Below are positions 50,328-62,269 of a DNA stretch of 64,000 bases, in pieces. Positions within the stretch are counted from its first letter, which is position 1, and each line of letters starts with the position of its first letter. The stretch lies in assembly GCF_963924675.1 (NCBI RefSeq), contig NC_089224.1, forward strand, positions 70,603,464 to 70,667,463. Reading direction: 5' to 3'. The notes under the pieces are model-generated. The model saw only the letters and a program-made list of their open reading frames with translations. It had not been told where the DNA came from and did no database searches. This DNA comes from Phocoena phocoena (lineage: Eukaryota; Chordata; Mammalia; Artiodactyla; Phocoenidae). A program made the position numbers and the translations under genes.

Positions 50328-50727
50328 AGTTAAACCATGCCCCCCACCAAACAAAGATATATTCGTGTACTAATCCCCAGTACTTCAGAATGTGACCTTA
50401 TCTGGAGATATGGTCTTTATGGAGGCAATCAAGATACATGAGGTCATTAGGATGGACTCTAAGCCAATATGACTAGTGTCCTTATAAAAAGGGGAAATTT
50501 GGACATAGAGACATGCAGAGAGGAGAGATGATGTGAAGATACAGGAAAAAGACAACTTTCCTCAGCCACGGAGAGAAGTCTGGAACAGATCTTTCCCTCA
50601 CAGTCTTCAGAAAGAACTGACCCTGCTGACACCTTGATTTTGGACTTCTAACTTCCAAAACTGCAAGACAATAAAATTTCCATTGTTTAAGCCATCCTTT
50701 TGTGGCAGCCCTCGCAAACTAATACAC
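50328..50727 (+). mobile_element. MLT1B-like LTR (ERVL-MaLR)
   Basis: 'actaatccccagtacttcag', 'aatgtgaccttatctggaga', 'tgtccttataaaaaggggaa', 'acaccttgattttggacttc' and 'cagccctcgcaaactaatac' are the full order of an MLT1-type LTR. It is a solo LTR with no internal sequence. Confidence 0.85.
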
Positions 50728-50767
50728 TTCCCTACCATTTATATTCATGGAAGTTCTCCTAAATCAA

Positions 50768-50979
50768 TTTTTTTTTTTTTTTTTTTGCGGTACGCGGGCC
50801 TCTCACTGTTGTGGCCTCTCCCGTTGCGCAGCACAGGCTCGGGACGCGCAGGCTCAGTGGCCGTGGCTCACGGGCCCAGCCACTTCGCTGCATGTGGGAT
50901 CCTCCCAGACTCAGGCATGAACCTGTGTGCCCTGCATCGGCAGGCGGACTCTCAACGACTGCGCCACCAGGGAAGCCCC
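50768..50979 (-). mobile_element. CHR-type SINE
   Basis: On the minus strand it begins 'ggggcttccctggtggcgca' and ends in a T-run of about 20 on the plus strand. 'cctaaatcaattttt' and 'cctaaatccattttt' flank it. It lies just after the MLT1 LTR. Confidence 0.94.
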
Positions 50980-50999
50980 TAAATCCATTTTTTTAACGA

Positions 51000-53005
51000 A
51001 GGGCATCAAGACTCCCTGTTGGCCTAAAATAGCTTAAGGTTGTGCCTCTTACATAAACATAAATATTAGTAGCACCTCTTTTATTCTCAAAAGTGCCCAG
51101 GTTTATATAGTCATCCTACCTCTCATGCCACCCACAATCCTTCCTACACCCCACTTCCATTCAGCCAGGAGGTTCTTTCCAATCACTTTAGTATCTCTGA
51201 TTATTACAGACCTCCTTTGGTACAATGACAAAAGGGATATTCATTTAAAAGCTTTCATCAATTTTTGTTTTGTTTTGACTAGATTTTACACCCTGTAAAG
51301 ATAGGAACTACTTCTTTCTCACTTTTGCTTCACTTAGTATTGACATGGTCCAGCATGCAAGAAATGTTTATACAACAAAATTAAATTGAAGTAGGGACTT
51401 TACCTTTACTAAAATATCATATTTGTTCCAAATTAACCTCTCAAAGTTATCAAGAAATAGATGCAAATTGCTAATTATCTCTATTTTATGAGACTGAGGA
51501 ATTCTCATTTTTTTTAAAGCATTAAGAATAAGCAAGTTGAAGCATTTTAGCTTTTTATGGCATTAGTATGCTTAGGCCAGCATGATTGTATCTACAGGGA
51601 GAAACCAAATATATTGCACATGTATTAGTATCATGTTCCCATAAATATTCTACCAAGTTGTAATAGCATGATGGAAATCAAAAACTACAAAAGAAGATAA
51701 TTACTGCAAGTAATGAAATCATCACTGAGATAAGGAGAGATTAGAAGACAAATATTTCATGTGGATTTGTAGACCATATTTAAAGGGCATGGCATAAGTA
51801 TTTATAAGTATCTATAGACTTAAAGTCCCATCTAGGACAGCATAGAGAGGACCTAAGAAGCCTAAACACTGCTGTTTGACGCTCTGGGCAGAAATGGAAA
51901 ATGATCTGTGAACATGCCTTAACATGCATGGTTTTCAGTATAACTTATTCCAGAATGGTGATGTAAACCCAGGGCTTAAAGGACTTATGGCTCAGTAGCC
52001 ATCAGGCTCCTTTCTTGACTCTGGCAGGACCCTGCCCAAAGGTGTCAATGGTAGCTTTGTATTTCATTGCAGGAACCAAGGAAAGGATAGCATCTGTGCA
52101 TTCCCAGAGTAAACCTCTCCTCTGTAAAGTTCTGAATTGTGTACATGCCTGTGCCCACTCAGAAGGTTCCTACCTTTCCAGGTACCTGTTACTGTATGGA
52201 AACCACCTTGCTTCTACCTTGTGGAGCACACTGCTCCATATTCTATCTCCTCTCTTGCCAACCATATTGGGAACTGCTTGAAAAACCTGCATGCACCTCT
52301 TTCATTCCAGAGCACTCTAATTTTTGTGGTTATAAAAGCAATGCATCCCAGTTGCAGAGAATTTGGAAAATTCAGAAAGATACAAAAGAAACAGAGAGAG
52401 TGAGGATGAGGGAGAGGGAGAGAGAGAAAGAGAGAAAATATGAAGAATGAATCACTGGTAATTCCACCTCTCAGAGACAATCACTGTATTATTCTGGTGT
52501 ATTTCCTTTAAGGAGCTCTCTTTTCAGTATTTCTCTGCCTAGCTCTCCTAACAGCTCCTTTGTCTGCACTTCCTCTGTCACCTCTTACAGAACTGATAGT
52601 TAAGTGGGTGAATACTTGAATTAGGAAAGATTTTATTTGGTGTGATTAAAAGCATAAAAAAGGGGCTTTTCCTTTAATATTACCCATTGTATGCAGTGGG
52701 AGTTTGTAGCAAGAGGACTCCTATTAAGATAGAAGCCCATCTGACATAGCAGAGAATCCTCCTCCCTAACTCTCAGAAACCCAACCACTACCATGATGTA
52801 CAGCAATGATCAATATTGTTCTGTAAAGAGATTAGTTATATTTTGAGTTATGTGGCCCAGAGACAGGCCAGGGAACCCATAATCTATGTACCTCTGTTTC
52901 CATGAGAAAATCTGTTCTGGGTTCCAACTACTTATTTACAAACTAGTTCACAGAAAACAAATGGTTTCTAGGAGGGAGACTGCCTATGTTTGGATCACTG
53001 GAATA
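51000..53005. other. Intergenic stretch, no gene recognised
   Basis: An L2-like 3' fragment may lie at 51,270-51,370. 52,320-52,520 ('gagaatttggaaaattcaga'...'tctggtgtatttcctt') looks like an old interspersed repeat that I cannot name, followed by a (GA)-rich run. The overlapping 88-103-codon frames near 52,015-52,450 carry no recognisable motif. Confidence 0.4.
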
Positions 53006-53018
53006 AGAGAACAGGAGT

Positions 53019-53535
53019 GACAGATGAATGGATAAAGAAGATGTGGTAAATATACACAATGGAATACTACTCAGCCATAAAAAGAGCGAAATAATGCCAT
53101 TTGCAGCAACATGGATGCAACCAGAGATTATCATACTAAGTGAAGTAAGTCCAAAAGAGAAAGACAAACCATATGATATCACTTACATGTAGACTCTAAA
53201 ATATAACACAAATGAACCTATCTATGAAACAGAAACAGAATCACAGGCATAGAGAACAGACTGCTGGCTGCCAGGGGGGAGAGGGTTGGTGGAGGGATGG
53301 AGTGGGAGGTTGTGGGTAGCAGACTTAAGCTTTTATATATAGAATGGATAAACAACATGGTCCTACTGTATAGAACAGAGAAGAATATTCAATATCCTAT
53401 GATAAACCATAATGGAAAAGAATATTTTTTAAAAAGAGCATGTATATATATATATATATGTATAACTGAATCATTTTGTTGTTCAGCAGTAATTAACACA
53501 CATTGTAAATCAACTATACTTCAATTAAAAAAAAG
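53019..53535 (+). mobile_element. 5'-truncated L1 3' end
   Basis: 'cagatgaatggataaagaag', 'caatggaatactactcagcc' and 'gtaaatcaactatacttcaa' are the ORF2 end and 3'UTR of an L1. The left flank 'agagaacaggagt' (53,006-53,018) recurs at 53,762-53,774, beyond the adjoining SINE. The L1 therefore inserted first and the SINE landed in its tail. Confidence 0.9.
53442..53459. repeat. (TA)n microsatellite
   Basis: About nine TA units in the L1 3'UTR. Confidence 0.9.
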
Positions 53536-53542
53536 AGAGGGA

Positions 53543-53749
53543 GGGCTTCCCTGGTGGCACAGTGGTTGAGAGTCCGCCTGCCGATGCAGGGGACACGGGT
53601 TCGTGCCCCAGTCCGGGAAGATCCCACATGCCGCGGAGTGGCTGGGCCCGTGAGCCACGGCCGCTGAGCCTGCACGTCCGGAGCCTGTGCTCCGCAACGG
53701 GAGAGGCCACAACAGTGAGAGGCCCGCGTACTACAAAAAAAAAAAAAAG
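53543..53749 (+). mobile_element. CHR-type SINE in the tail of an L1
   Basis: Near-consensus copy: 'gggcttccctggtggcacag', 'gggttcgtgccccagtccgg', 'gagcctgtgctccgcaacgg', then an A tail and a (GA)n run that contains the L1 target duplication. Confidence 0.95.
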
Positions 53750-53774
53750 AGAGAGAGAGAGAGAGAACAGGAGT

Positions 53775-55137
53775 AAGTGCTTGGGTAACATTTGTGAAGA
53801 GGAGGTAACAAGCCAACCTCCAGTGAGGAAAGCAGTGTGGTTACTTTGCATAGGGGATGCCTAAGAGTTGGAAGAACAAGAAAGAGGACAGTTCTACAAA
53901 GTAACTGCCCTGTGAGGCTTTGTTTGTCTCTAGTTTTTTTTTCTCATTCCTCTTGTCTATTGAACTCATTTATCAAAACTCAGCTCCATGGACGTGTGTG
54001 CATGTAAAACTGGTGAAATGTGGAAAAGAGCTGTAGGTTGTCTCAATGTCGGTATGCCGGTTTGTGTATTGTACTCAAGTTATATAAGACGTTACTATTG
54101 GGGGAACCTGGGGGGGTGGTACCTGGGACCTCTTTGTACTATTTTTGCTACTTCCTGTACGTCTATAATTATTTCAAAAGAAAAACTTAGCTCCAGAGCT
54201 TGCTCAGCACACAGTCTTGCCTGACAACTGGATTCACATCACCTTCCAACTGCTTTGGTTTATTGTCCCTTCACGTAATTTTCATACTGCATCTTGCCCA
54301 CTTTCTAATTATCTGTGCCACACCACTTAGCATACGTGTATATTTACGTTGTGCTGCATATGTTTATATATGTTTACATACATTGAGATAAACACACAAG
54401 ATATAATATATATAATACATCTTGTTCACTAGCTGGTTCATATGTATATATACTGTGAATCCCCACAAGACTGTAAGCTCTTTCTTTGTACGTCCTTCCT
54501 TGATACCCCCAGGGCACCCCACTGCTAATTGCATGGTAGGTACTCAACAAATACTACTTAAACAACTGAAAAAGCAAGAAATATTAAAGGAAAAAAAATA
54601 GTTAAAACACTTGACCAAGTTTTTCTTTTTTAAACAATATAGTTTGGTGCCCAGGAAACATTTGCTAGTCCAAGATTAGAGTTTAAAGGCTGTAGAAGCC
54701 TGTACCTCTGTCTCCTTTAATCTTGGTTATCACCGTAAACAGGCAGTTATCAGCTGAGAAGCACAAAGGTTAGTCACAGGTGCGTTGTTTTAACACTCGC
54801 CATAAAATCTCTGTGAGTTCATTGAAGGAAATGCTGAAGAAGCACTTTGCTAACTCCAGAATCCACCCTTCCCTAGGTAATCTTGTCTGAATCAAAGGGT
54901 GAACAGGTTTGTTTAAGCTGAAAAGTTGGGTGAAAAAACCAAACAGGTAAATTTTAAACTTTATGAAAAATGTGTACCTTCAAAATCAATATGAACGGTA
55001 TCTCCACATTGAGAAATTAGAAACATATCTGCTGACTTAATAGAGAATATTCTTAGAAAAGTTACCTTCTGATTTAAACTGCTATTTACAGGCTAAAATA
55101 TATGGGTTGTCGCCTAGAAATAGGAACTGACTTTATA
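53775..55137. other. Intergenic stretch, one L2/MIR-like fragment
   Basis: 54,465-54,570 ('agactgtaagctctttcttt'...'ggtaggtactcaacaaatac') is an L2/MIR-type 3' end. The remainder is unrecognised. Confidence 0.5.
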
Positions 55138-56090
55138 CAGTTGACCATTGAACAATATGGGCTTGAACAGTGTGGGTTCACTTATATGCAGATATTTTTC
55201 AATAAATACAACAGAATTTTAAAAAATATTTTTGACAATTTGGAAAAATGTGCAGAGGAAATGCATGGCCTAAAATATTGAAAAAATTAAGAAAAAGGCA
55301 TGTCACGAATGAGTAAAAAATATGTAGATACTAGTCTATTCCTACATAAGCATAAGGTGAGTGACATTTAATATAAAATTAATAATGTGTTAGTTTTCTT
55401 ACTGTTTTATAAGCTTTCAAAGAATTACATTACTATACAGGATGTCTGTCTCTTCTGTACTTGGAGAAACTGCATATCAGCCTGTTATCACAGGTAAGTG
55501 GTTTTTTAAAAATGTAATAATGTTTCCAATACTGTGTTATAAATAATACGTAATACTACATGCCACAAAAATTTTCTAATGATTTATTCATTAGTATATA
55601 GGCTACTCTACCATGAAGCAATCTTATTGATTACACAAAGCTACCATTAAAGCAAACACATTGCTGCTTCTTTGTTATCAAAGCATGAATCGTTTCATCT
55701 GTTAAAAATTATTAATTTCTTTTTCACATTATCTTTTCATTTTTGATGTCTAGTGTTAGTAACATGTATAACATCTACAGTGTTTTGTATTACATATAAT
55801 ATTAATGTAGGTACTGACAAATAACTCACCTTGTAAACAGAGGACATAAACTTAAGTATAGTACTGTAAATGTATTTTCTCCTATAATTTTCTTAATAAC
55901 ATTTTTTAATCTAGCTTACTTTATTGTAAGAAAACAGTATATAATATTTATACAAAATATGTCTTAACCGAGTGTTAATGTTACTGGTAAGGCTTCCAGT
56001 TAGGTTTTTGAGGAGTCAAAAGTTATATGTGATTTTCTACTGTGAGGGGAATCAGCACACCTAACCCCCATGTTGTTTAAGGGCACTATG
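55138..56090 (-). mobile_element. Tigger2/MER8-like DNA transposon (nonautonomous)
   Basis: The left end 'cagttgaccattgaacaata' and right end 'atgttgtttaagggcac' are inverted terminal repeats of the 'cagttgacccttgaacaac' type. Inner blocks read on the minus strand 'aacttttgactcctcaaaaa' and 'cttacaataaagtaagctag'. About 950 nt long with no transposase frame. Strand follows my recollection of the consensus. Confidence 0.75.
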
Positions 56091-57224
56091 TGATAGTAGA
56101 TATATTATCCACAAAAATAAAATATTTAGCGAAATAAACAAAGATCAGAATATGTGTATGGTATTCTTTTTCTTAAGTTTAATAACTTTTTATAATAATC
56201 AAAGTAAAAGCCACACAATTTTGAATATTTAGAAAATATGGCAATGTAAAGAGAAAAGATCGTTTTTATTTGAAGTATAATTGATTTACAACATTGTGTT
56301 AGTTTCAGGTGTACAGCAAAGTGATTCAGTTATTTTTTTTTCAGATTATATTCCACTATAGGTGGAATTATATTGAATTATACTGAATATAATTCCCTGT
56401 TGTGCATGGTATTCTAATTCTACCACTTATACTTTTAAATGAGAGGAAATTTTATACACATTTATATTTATATATACATATACACATACATACGTGTATG
56501 TGTGTGATTTTATATGCATGAGATCTCTCTGGATAGATACACAAGAAGCAGGTGACAACGGCTACTTCTAGGGAAGAAAATTACTAGTAGATGAGTTGGG
56601 AAGATTGACTTTTCACTATAAAAAATTTTCCACTGTTTTGAGTATTTTACCATATGGATGTATTATCTTTAGAGATGTTGTTTTATCTTTTTATTGTAAA
56701 ATAAAACACAGGTAGAGAAAAACCACATGAAACAAATTAATGTCTCAGTAAATTATTAAAAGGTAAACACTTTCATTTACCTTGACACCAGGTCAAAAAA
56801 TAAAACTTTGCCAGCCACCCAGAAGCCTCTCCATGTGCCCCATCTCAATCACAGACTGTCCCCACCCTTTCCAAAAGTAACTACTATCTTGGCTTTTAGA
56901 GTAATCATTTACTTCCACTATCCTGCTTTGATAGCTTCCCTTGCACTTCTTTATAATTTTATCAATCAAGTGTGCATCCCTAGCTGCTATAGTTAGTCTT
57001 GCCCATTTTTTATTTCTAAATTGGTCTTTTATGTCTCTTGTAAGGTGTAGTTTTCTAAATTTTTTCTACCGTGAACTCATGGACTTACGCATATCTAATG
57101 GGTTTCATATTGCGGGAGCCAGAGTCCAGGATGGCCCCCAGTGATCCCTGCCTTCTGGTAGTCACACCTTTGTATGGTTCCCTCCCACACTGGACAAGGG
57201 TTGGTCTGTGTAACCAATAAATTA
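56091..57224. other. Intergenic repeat-rich remnants
   Basis: An antisense L1 tail lies at 56,263-56,410. 56,650-57,050 resembles an old repeat ('gccagccacccagaagcctc') that I cannot name. A further fragment ('aggatggcccccagtgatcc') is cut by the Tigger1 element at 57,225. Confidence 0.45.
56263..56410 (-). mobile_element. L1 3' end fragment
   Basis: 'agtataattgatttacaaca', 'gtgttagtttcaggtgtaca' and 'gcaaagtgattcagttattt' are the reverse complement of a cetartiodactyl-type L1 3' end. Confidence 0.88.
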
Positions 57225-59004
57225 CAGGTGTACCTCAGAGATATTGCAGGTCGGGTTCCAGACCACGACAATAATGAGAATATTGCAATGAAGTGAGTCA
57301 CAGGAGCTTTTTGGTTTCCCAGTACCTATAAGTTATATTTACACTGTACTGCAGTCTATTAAGTGTGCAATGGCATTGTCTAAAAAAATGTACATATCTT
57401 AATTTTAAAATACTTTATTGCTAAAAATTTCTAACCATTATCTAAGGCTTTAGTGAGCCCTAATCTTTTGCTGGTGGAGGGTCTTGCCTCGATGTTGATG
57501 ACTGCTGATTAATCAGGGTGTTGGTTGCTGAAGATTGAGGTAGCTTTGGTCAACCCAACCCATTTCTTAAAATAAGACAACAATGAACGTTGATTGACAC
57601 TTCCTTTCATGAACAATTTCTCTCTAGCATGCATTGATCTTTGGTAGAATTTTACCATAGTAGAACTTCTTTCAAAATTGAAGTCAGTCCTCTCAAACCC
57701 TGCTGCTTTATCAACTAAGTTTACGTAATATTCTAAATCCTTTGTTGTCATTTCATAATCTTCACAGCACCTTCACCAGGAGTAGATTCCATCTCAAGAA
57801 ACCAATTTCTTTGCTCATCCATAAGATGCAACTCATTCTTTAAAGTTTTATGAGATTGCAGCAATTCAGTCACATCTTCAGGCTCCACTTCTAATTCTAG
57901 GTCTCTTGCTATTTCTACCACACCTACAGTTACTTTCTCCACTGAAGTCCTGAACCTCTCAAAATCATCCATGAGGGTCAGAATCACTTCTTTCAAATTC
58001 CTGTTAATGTTGATATTTTGGCCTCTTCCCATGAATCACAAATGTTCTTAATGGCATCTAGAATGGTGAATCATTTCCAGAGGTTTTCAATTTACTTTGC
58101 CCTCCATCAGAGGAATCACTGTCTATGGGAGCTATAGCCTCATGAAGTATATTTCTTCAATAATAAGACTTGAAAGTCAAAATGACTCCTTGATCCATGG
58201 GCTGCAGTATGAATGTTGCGTTAACAGGCATGAAAACAACATTAATCTCATTGTACATCTCCATCAGAGCTCTTCGGTGACCAGGTACATTGTCAATGGG
58301 CAGTAACACTTTGAAAGGAATCTTTTCTTTCTGAGCAATAGGTCTCCACAGCGGCTTTAAAATATTCAACTTAAAGTCACCAGCTACATAAGCCCCAAAC
58401 AAGAGAGTCACCCTGTCCTTTGAAGACTTGAAGCCAGGCATTGATTTCTCTAGTTTTAAAAGTCCTAGATGGCATCTTCTTCCAATATAAGTCTGTTTTG
58501 TCTACACTGAAAATCTCTTGTTTAGTGTAGCTACCTTCATTAATTATTTTAACTAAATCTTCTGGATAACTTGCTGCAGCTTCTATATCACCTTGCTGCT
58601 TCATCTTCTACTTGTATGTTATGGAGGTGGCTTCTTTCCTTAACCCTCATGAACCAGCCTCTGCCAGCTTCAGACTTTTCTTCTGCAGCTTCCTCATCTC
58701 TCTCAGCCTTCCTAGAATTGAAGACAGTTAGGGCCTTGCTTTGAATTAAGGGAATTTTGTGGCTGGTTTGCTCTTCTATCCTGATCACTCAAACTTTCTC
58801 CATATCAGTAATAAGGCTGTTTCACTTTCTTATCATTTGTATGTTCACTGGAGTAGCACTTTTAATTTCCTTTAAGAACTTTTCCTTTGCATTCACAACT
58901 TTGTTAACTGTTTAGCGCAAGAGGCCTAGCTTTCTGCCTAATGGCTTTTGACGTACCTTCTTCACTAAGCTTAATCATTTCTGGCTTTTGATTTAAAGTG
59001 AGAG
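57225..59004 (-). mobile_element. Tigger1 DNA transposon (pogo/Tc1-mariner), truncated
   Basis: The terminal inverted repeat 'caggtgtacctcagagatat' starts at 57,225 after a TA target. Subterminal 'gtctattaagtgtgcaatgg' and 'aatactttattgctaaaaat' match Tigger1. The transposase is on the minus strand. The other end breaks off at about 59,004 after 'ggcttttgatttaaagtgag', where an L1 fragment begins, so the far terminal repeat is missing. Confidence 0.92.
57509..58800 (-). pseudogene. Tigger1 transposase remnant
   Basis: Four minus-strand pieces in different frames rebuild the order of a pogo-family transposase. They are an N-terminal DNA-binding part ([20 protein letters not shown]), then [18 protein letters not shown], then the DDE core with [13 protein letters not shown] and [13 protein letters not shown], then the C-terminal LVDKAAGFERTDFNFERSST. 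The Asp of the middle (IDNVPGH) and last (QPMDQGV) catalytic motifs survive, but frameshifts and stops separate the blocks. It is an ancient fossil, not a domesticated gene. Confidence 0.92.
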
Positions 59005-59160
59005 AGAGCATTGAGTAGAGTTCCCTGTGCTATACAGGAGATTCTCATTAGTTATCTATTTTATACATAGTATCAAAAGTGTAAATATGTCAATCCCAAT
59101 CTCCCAATTCATCCCACCTCCCCTTACCCTCTTGGTAGCCATATGCTAAAAATTTTTAAA
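59005..59160 (-). mobile_element. L1 3'UTR fragment
   Basis: 'agttccctgtgctatacagg', 'ttagttatctattttataca' and 'caatcccaatctcccaattc' are the reverse complement of an L1 3'UTR, inserted at the break of the Tigger1. Confidence 0.85.
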
Positions 59161-59399
59161 ATAGGCCAGTGAGAGGAGACCTTCAAGATGGCGAAAGAGT
59201 AAGAAGTGGAGATCACCTTCCTCCCCACAAATACATCAGAAATACATCTACATGTGGAACAACTCCTACAGAACACCTACTGAACGCTGGCAGAAGACCT
59301 CAGACTTCCCAAAAGGTAAGAAACTCCCCAGGCGGGTAGGGCAAAAGAAAAAAGCACAGAGACAAAAGAATAGGGACAGGACCTGCACCTCTGGGAGAG

Positions 59400-60200
59400 A
59401 GCTGTGAAGTTTCCACACACTAGGGAGCCCCTTAACTGGCGGAGACAGGGGGTGGCATGGGGGAAGCTTCGGAGCCACAGAGGAGAGCGCAACAACAGGG
59501 GTGCAGAGGGCAAAGCGGAGAGATTCCCGCACAAAGGATCAGTGCTGACCAGCACTCACCAGCTTGTCTGCTCACCCGCTGGGGCGAGTAGGGGCTGGGA
59601 GCTGAGGCTCAGGCTTCGGAGGTCAGACGCCAGGGGTTGGCTGGGTGAACACAGCCTAAGGGGGGCTAGTGAGCCACAGCTAGCCGGGAGAGAGTCCAGG
59701 GAAAACTCTGGACCTGCCTAAGAGTCAAAACACCATTATTTCAGAGTGCACAAGGAGAGGGGGGTCAGAGCACAGCCTAAAGGAGCTCCAGAGACAGGCA
59801 CGAGCCATGGCTATCAGCACGGACACCAGAGACGGGTATGAGACGCTAAGGCTGCTGCTGCAGCCACCAAGAAGCCTGTGTGCAAGGAGAGGTCACTATC
59901 CACACCTCTCCTCCTGGGAGCCTGTGCAGCCGGCCACTGCCAGGGCCCCATGATCCAGGGACAACTTCCCCGGGAGAACACATAGCCTGCCTCAGGCTGG
60001 TGCAACGTCACACTGGACTCTGCCACCGCAGGCTCGCCCCACATTCCATACCCCTCCCTTCCCTCGGCCTGAGTGAGCCAGAGCCCCCTAATCAGCTGCT
60101 CCTTTAACCCCATCCTCTCTGGGCAAAGACAGACGCCCTAAGGCGACCTACACGCAGAGGCGGGGCCAGATACAAAGCTGAACACCAGGAGCTGTGCAAA
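59400..60200 (+). promoter_or_regulatory. CpG-rich promoter half of L1 copy 4 5'UTR
   Basis: GC- and CpG-rich counterpart of 4,370-5,160, with many CpGs decayed to TG or CA. Frames shared with copy 1 stay open on both strands; one antisense frame spans 59,814-60,113. Confidence 0.6.
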
Positions 60201-60466
60201 CAAAGAAGAGAAAGGGAAATCTCTCCCAGCAGCCGCAGGAGCAGCGGATTAAAGCTCCACAATCAACCTGATGTACCCTGCATATGTGGAATACCTGAAT
60301 AGACAACGAATCATCCCAAAACTGAGGCAGTGGACATTGGGAGCAACTGCAGACTTCGGGTTACCTTTCTGCATCTAATTTGTTTCCGGTTTTATGTTTA
60401 TCTTAGTTTAGTATTTGGACTTTATAATTATTAGTAGATTTATTGATTTGGTTGCTCTCTTCCTTC

Positions 60467-60470
<4 letters not shown>

Positions 60471-60506
<36 letters not shown>
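60471..60506. repeat. (TA)n microsatellite in L1 5'UTR
   Basis: About 18 TA units within the T-rich tract. The aligned site in L1 copy 1 (near 5,411) has only about six. Confidence 0.95.
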
Positions 60507-60510
<4 letters not shown>

Positions 60511-61332
60511 TATATTTTTTTTTCCTTTTTCTCTTTCTGTGAGTGTGTATGTGTATGCTTCTTTGTGTGATTTTGTCTGTATAGCTTTGCTTTTACCATT
60601 TGTCTGAGGGTTCTGTCTGTCCAATTTTTTTTTTTCTTTTAGTATACGTTTTAGCACTTGCTATCATTGGTGGATTTGTTTTTTGGTTTGGTTGCTCTCT
60701 TCTTTCTTTCTTTGTTTTCTCTTATTACATTTTAATTTTTAATAATTTATTTGTACTTTTTATTTTAATAACTTTATTTTATTTTTTTCTTTCCTTCTTT
60801 CTTTTTTTCTCCCTTTTCTTCTGAGCCGTGTGGCTGACAGGGTCTTGGTGTTCCAGGTGGGTGTCAGGCCTGTGCCTCTGACGTCGGAGAGCCGAGTTCA
60901 GGACACTGGTCTCCCAGAGACCTCCCAGCTCCACGTAATATCAAACGGTGAAAGCTCTCCCAGAGATGTCCATCTCAAAGCTAAGCCCCAGCTCCACTCA
61001 ACGACCGGCAAGCTATAGCGCTGGACACCCTATGCCAAACAACTAGTAAGACAGGAACACAACCCCACCCATTAGCAGAGACGCTGCCTAAAAGCATAAT
61101 AAGATCACGGACACCCCAAAACACACCACTGGACGTGGTAGTGCCCACCAGAAAGACAAGATCCAGCCTGATCCACCAGAACACGGGCACCAGTCCCCTC
61201 TACCAGGAAGACTACACAACCAACTGACCCAATCTTACCCACTGGCGGCGGGGGGGCAGACACCAAAAACAATGGGAACTACAAACCTACAGGCTGCAAA
61301 AAGGTGACCCCAAACACAGTAAGTTAAGCAAA

Positions 61333-62211
61333 ATGAGAAGACAGAGAAAAACACAGTAGGTGAAGGAGCAAGGTAACAACCCACCAAACCAAACAAATGA
61401 AGAGGAAACAGGCAGTCTACCTGAAAAAGAATTCAGAGGAATGATAGTAAAGAGGATCCAAAATCTTGGAAATAAAATGGAGAAAACACAAGAAACGTTT
61501 AACAAGGACCTAGACAGCAAACAATGATGAACAACACAATAAATGAAATTAAAAATTCTCAAGAAGAGTCAATAGCAGAATAACTGAGGCAGAAGAACGG
61601 ATAAGTGACCAGGAAGATAAAATAGTGGAAATAACTACTATACAGCAGAATAAAGAAAAAAGAATGAAAAGAACTGAGGACACTCTTAGATATCTCAGGG
61701 ACAACATTAAATGCACCAACATTCAAATTATAGGAGTCCCAGAAGAAGAAGAAAAAAAGAAAGGGATTGAGAAAATATCTGAAGAGATTATAGTTGAAAC
61801 TTCCCTAATATGGGAAAGGAAATAGTTAATCAAGTCCAGGAACCACAGAGAGTCCCATATAGGATAAATCCAAGGAGAAATATGCCAAGACACATGTAAA
61901 TCAAACTATCAAAAATTAAATACAAAGAAAAAATATTAAAAGGAGCAAGGGAAAAACAACAAATAACATACAAAAGAATCCTCATAACGTTAACAGCTGA
62001 TCTTTCAGAAGAAACTCTGCAAGCCAGAAGGGAGTGGCAGGACATATTTAAAGTGATGAAAGGGAAAAACCTACAACCAAGATTACTCTACCCAGCAAGG
62101 ATCTCATTCAGATTTGACGGCAAAATTAAAACATTTACAGATAAGCAAGAGCTAACAGAATTCAGCACCACCAAACCAGCTTTACAATAAATGCTAAAGG
62201 AACTTCTCTAG
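61333..62211 (+). pseudogene. L1 ORF1 remnant (copy 4)
   Basis: Begins MRRQRKTQ followed by early stops where copy 1 is open. Then GSLPEKEFRGMIVKRIQNLG, a frameshift, and TEDTLRYLRDNIKCTNIQII with VPEEEEKKKG. The final stop is at 62,209-62,211. Nonfunctional. Confidence 0.9.
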
Positions 62212-62269
62212 GCACAAAACACAAGAGAAAGAAAAAACCTACAATAACAAACCCAAAACAATTAAGAAA

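Noticed and set aside
52015..52480. Overlapping frames of 88-103 codons
   Set aside because: Several frames on both strands are open at once through low-complexity GA-rich sequence; none has a motif.
53514..53864. Overlapping 63-108-codon frames on both strands
   Set aside because: All are shadows of the CHR SINE at 53,543-53,749.
57509..58800. Possible domesticated transposase gene (TIGD-like)
   Set aside because: The frame is broken at least three times and ends in ordinary Tigger1 terminal sequence, so it is a fossil copy.
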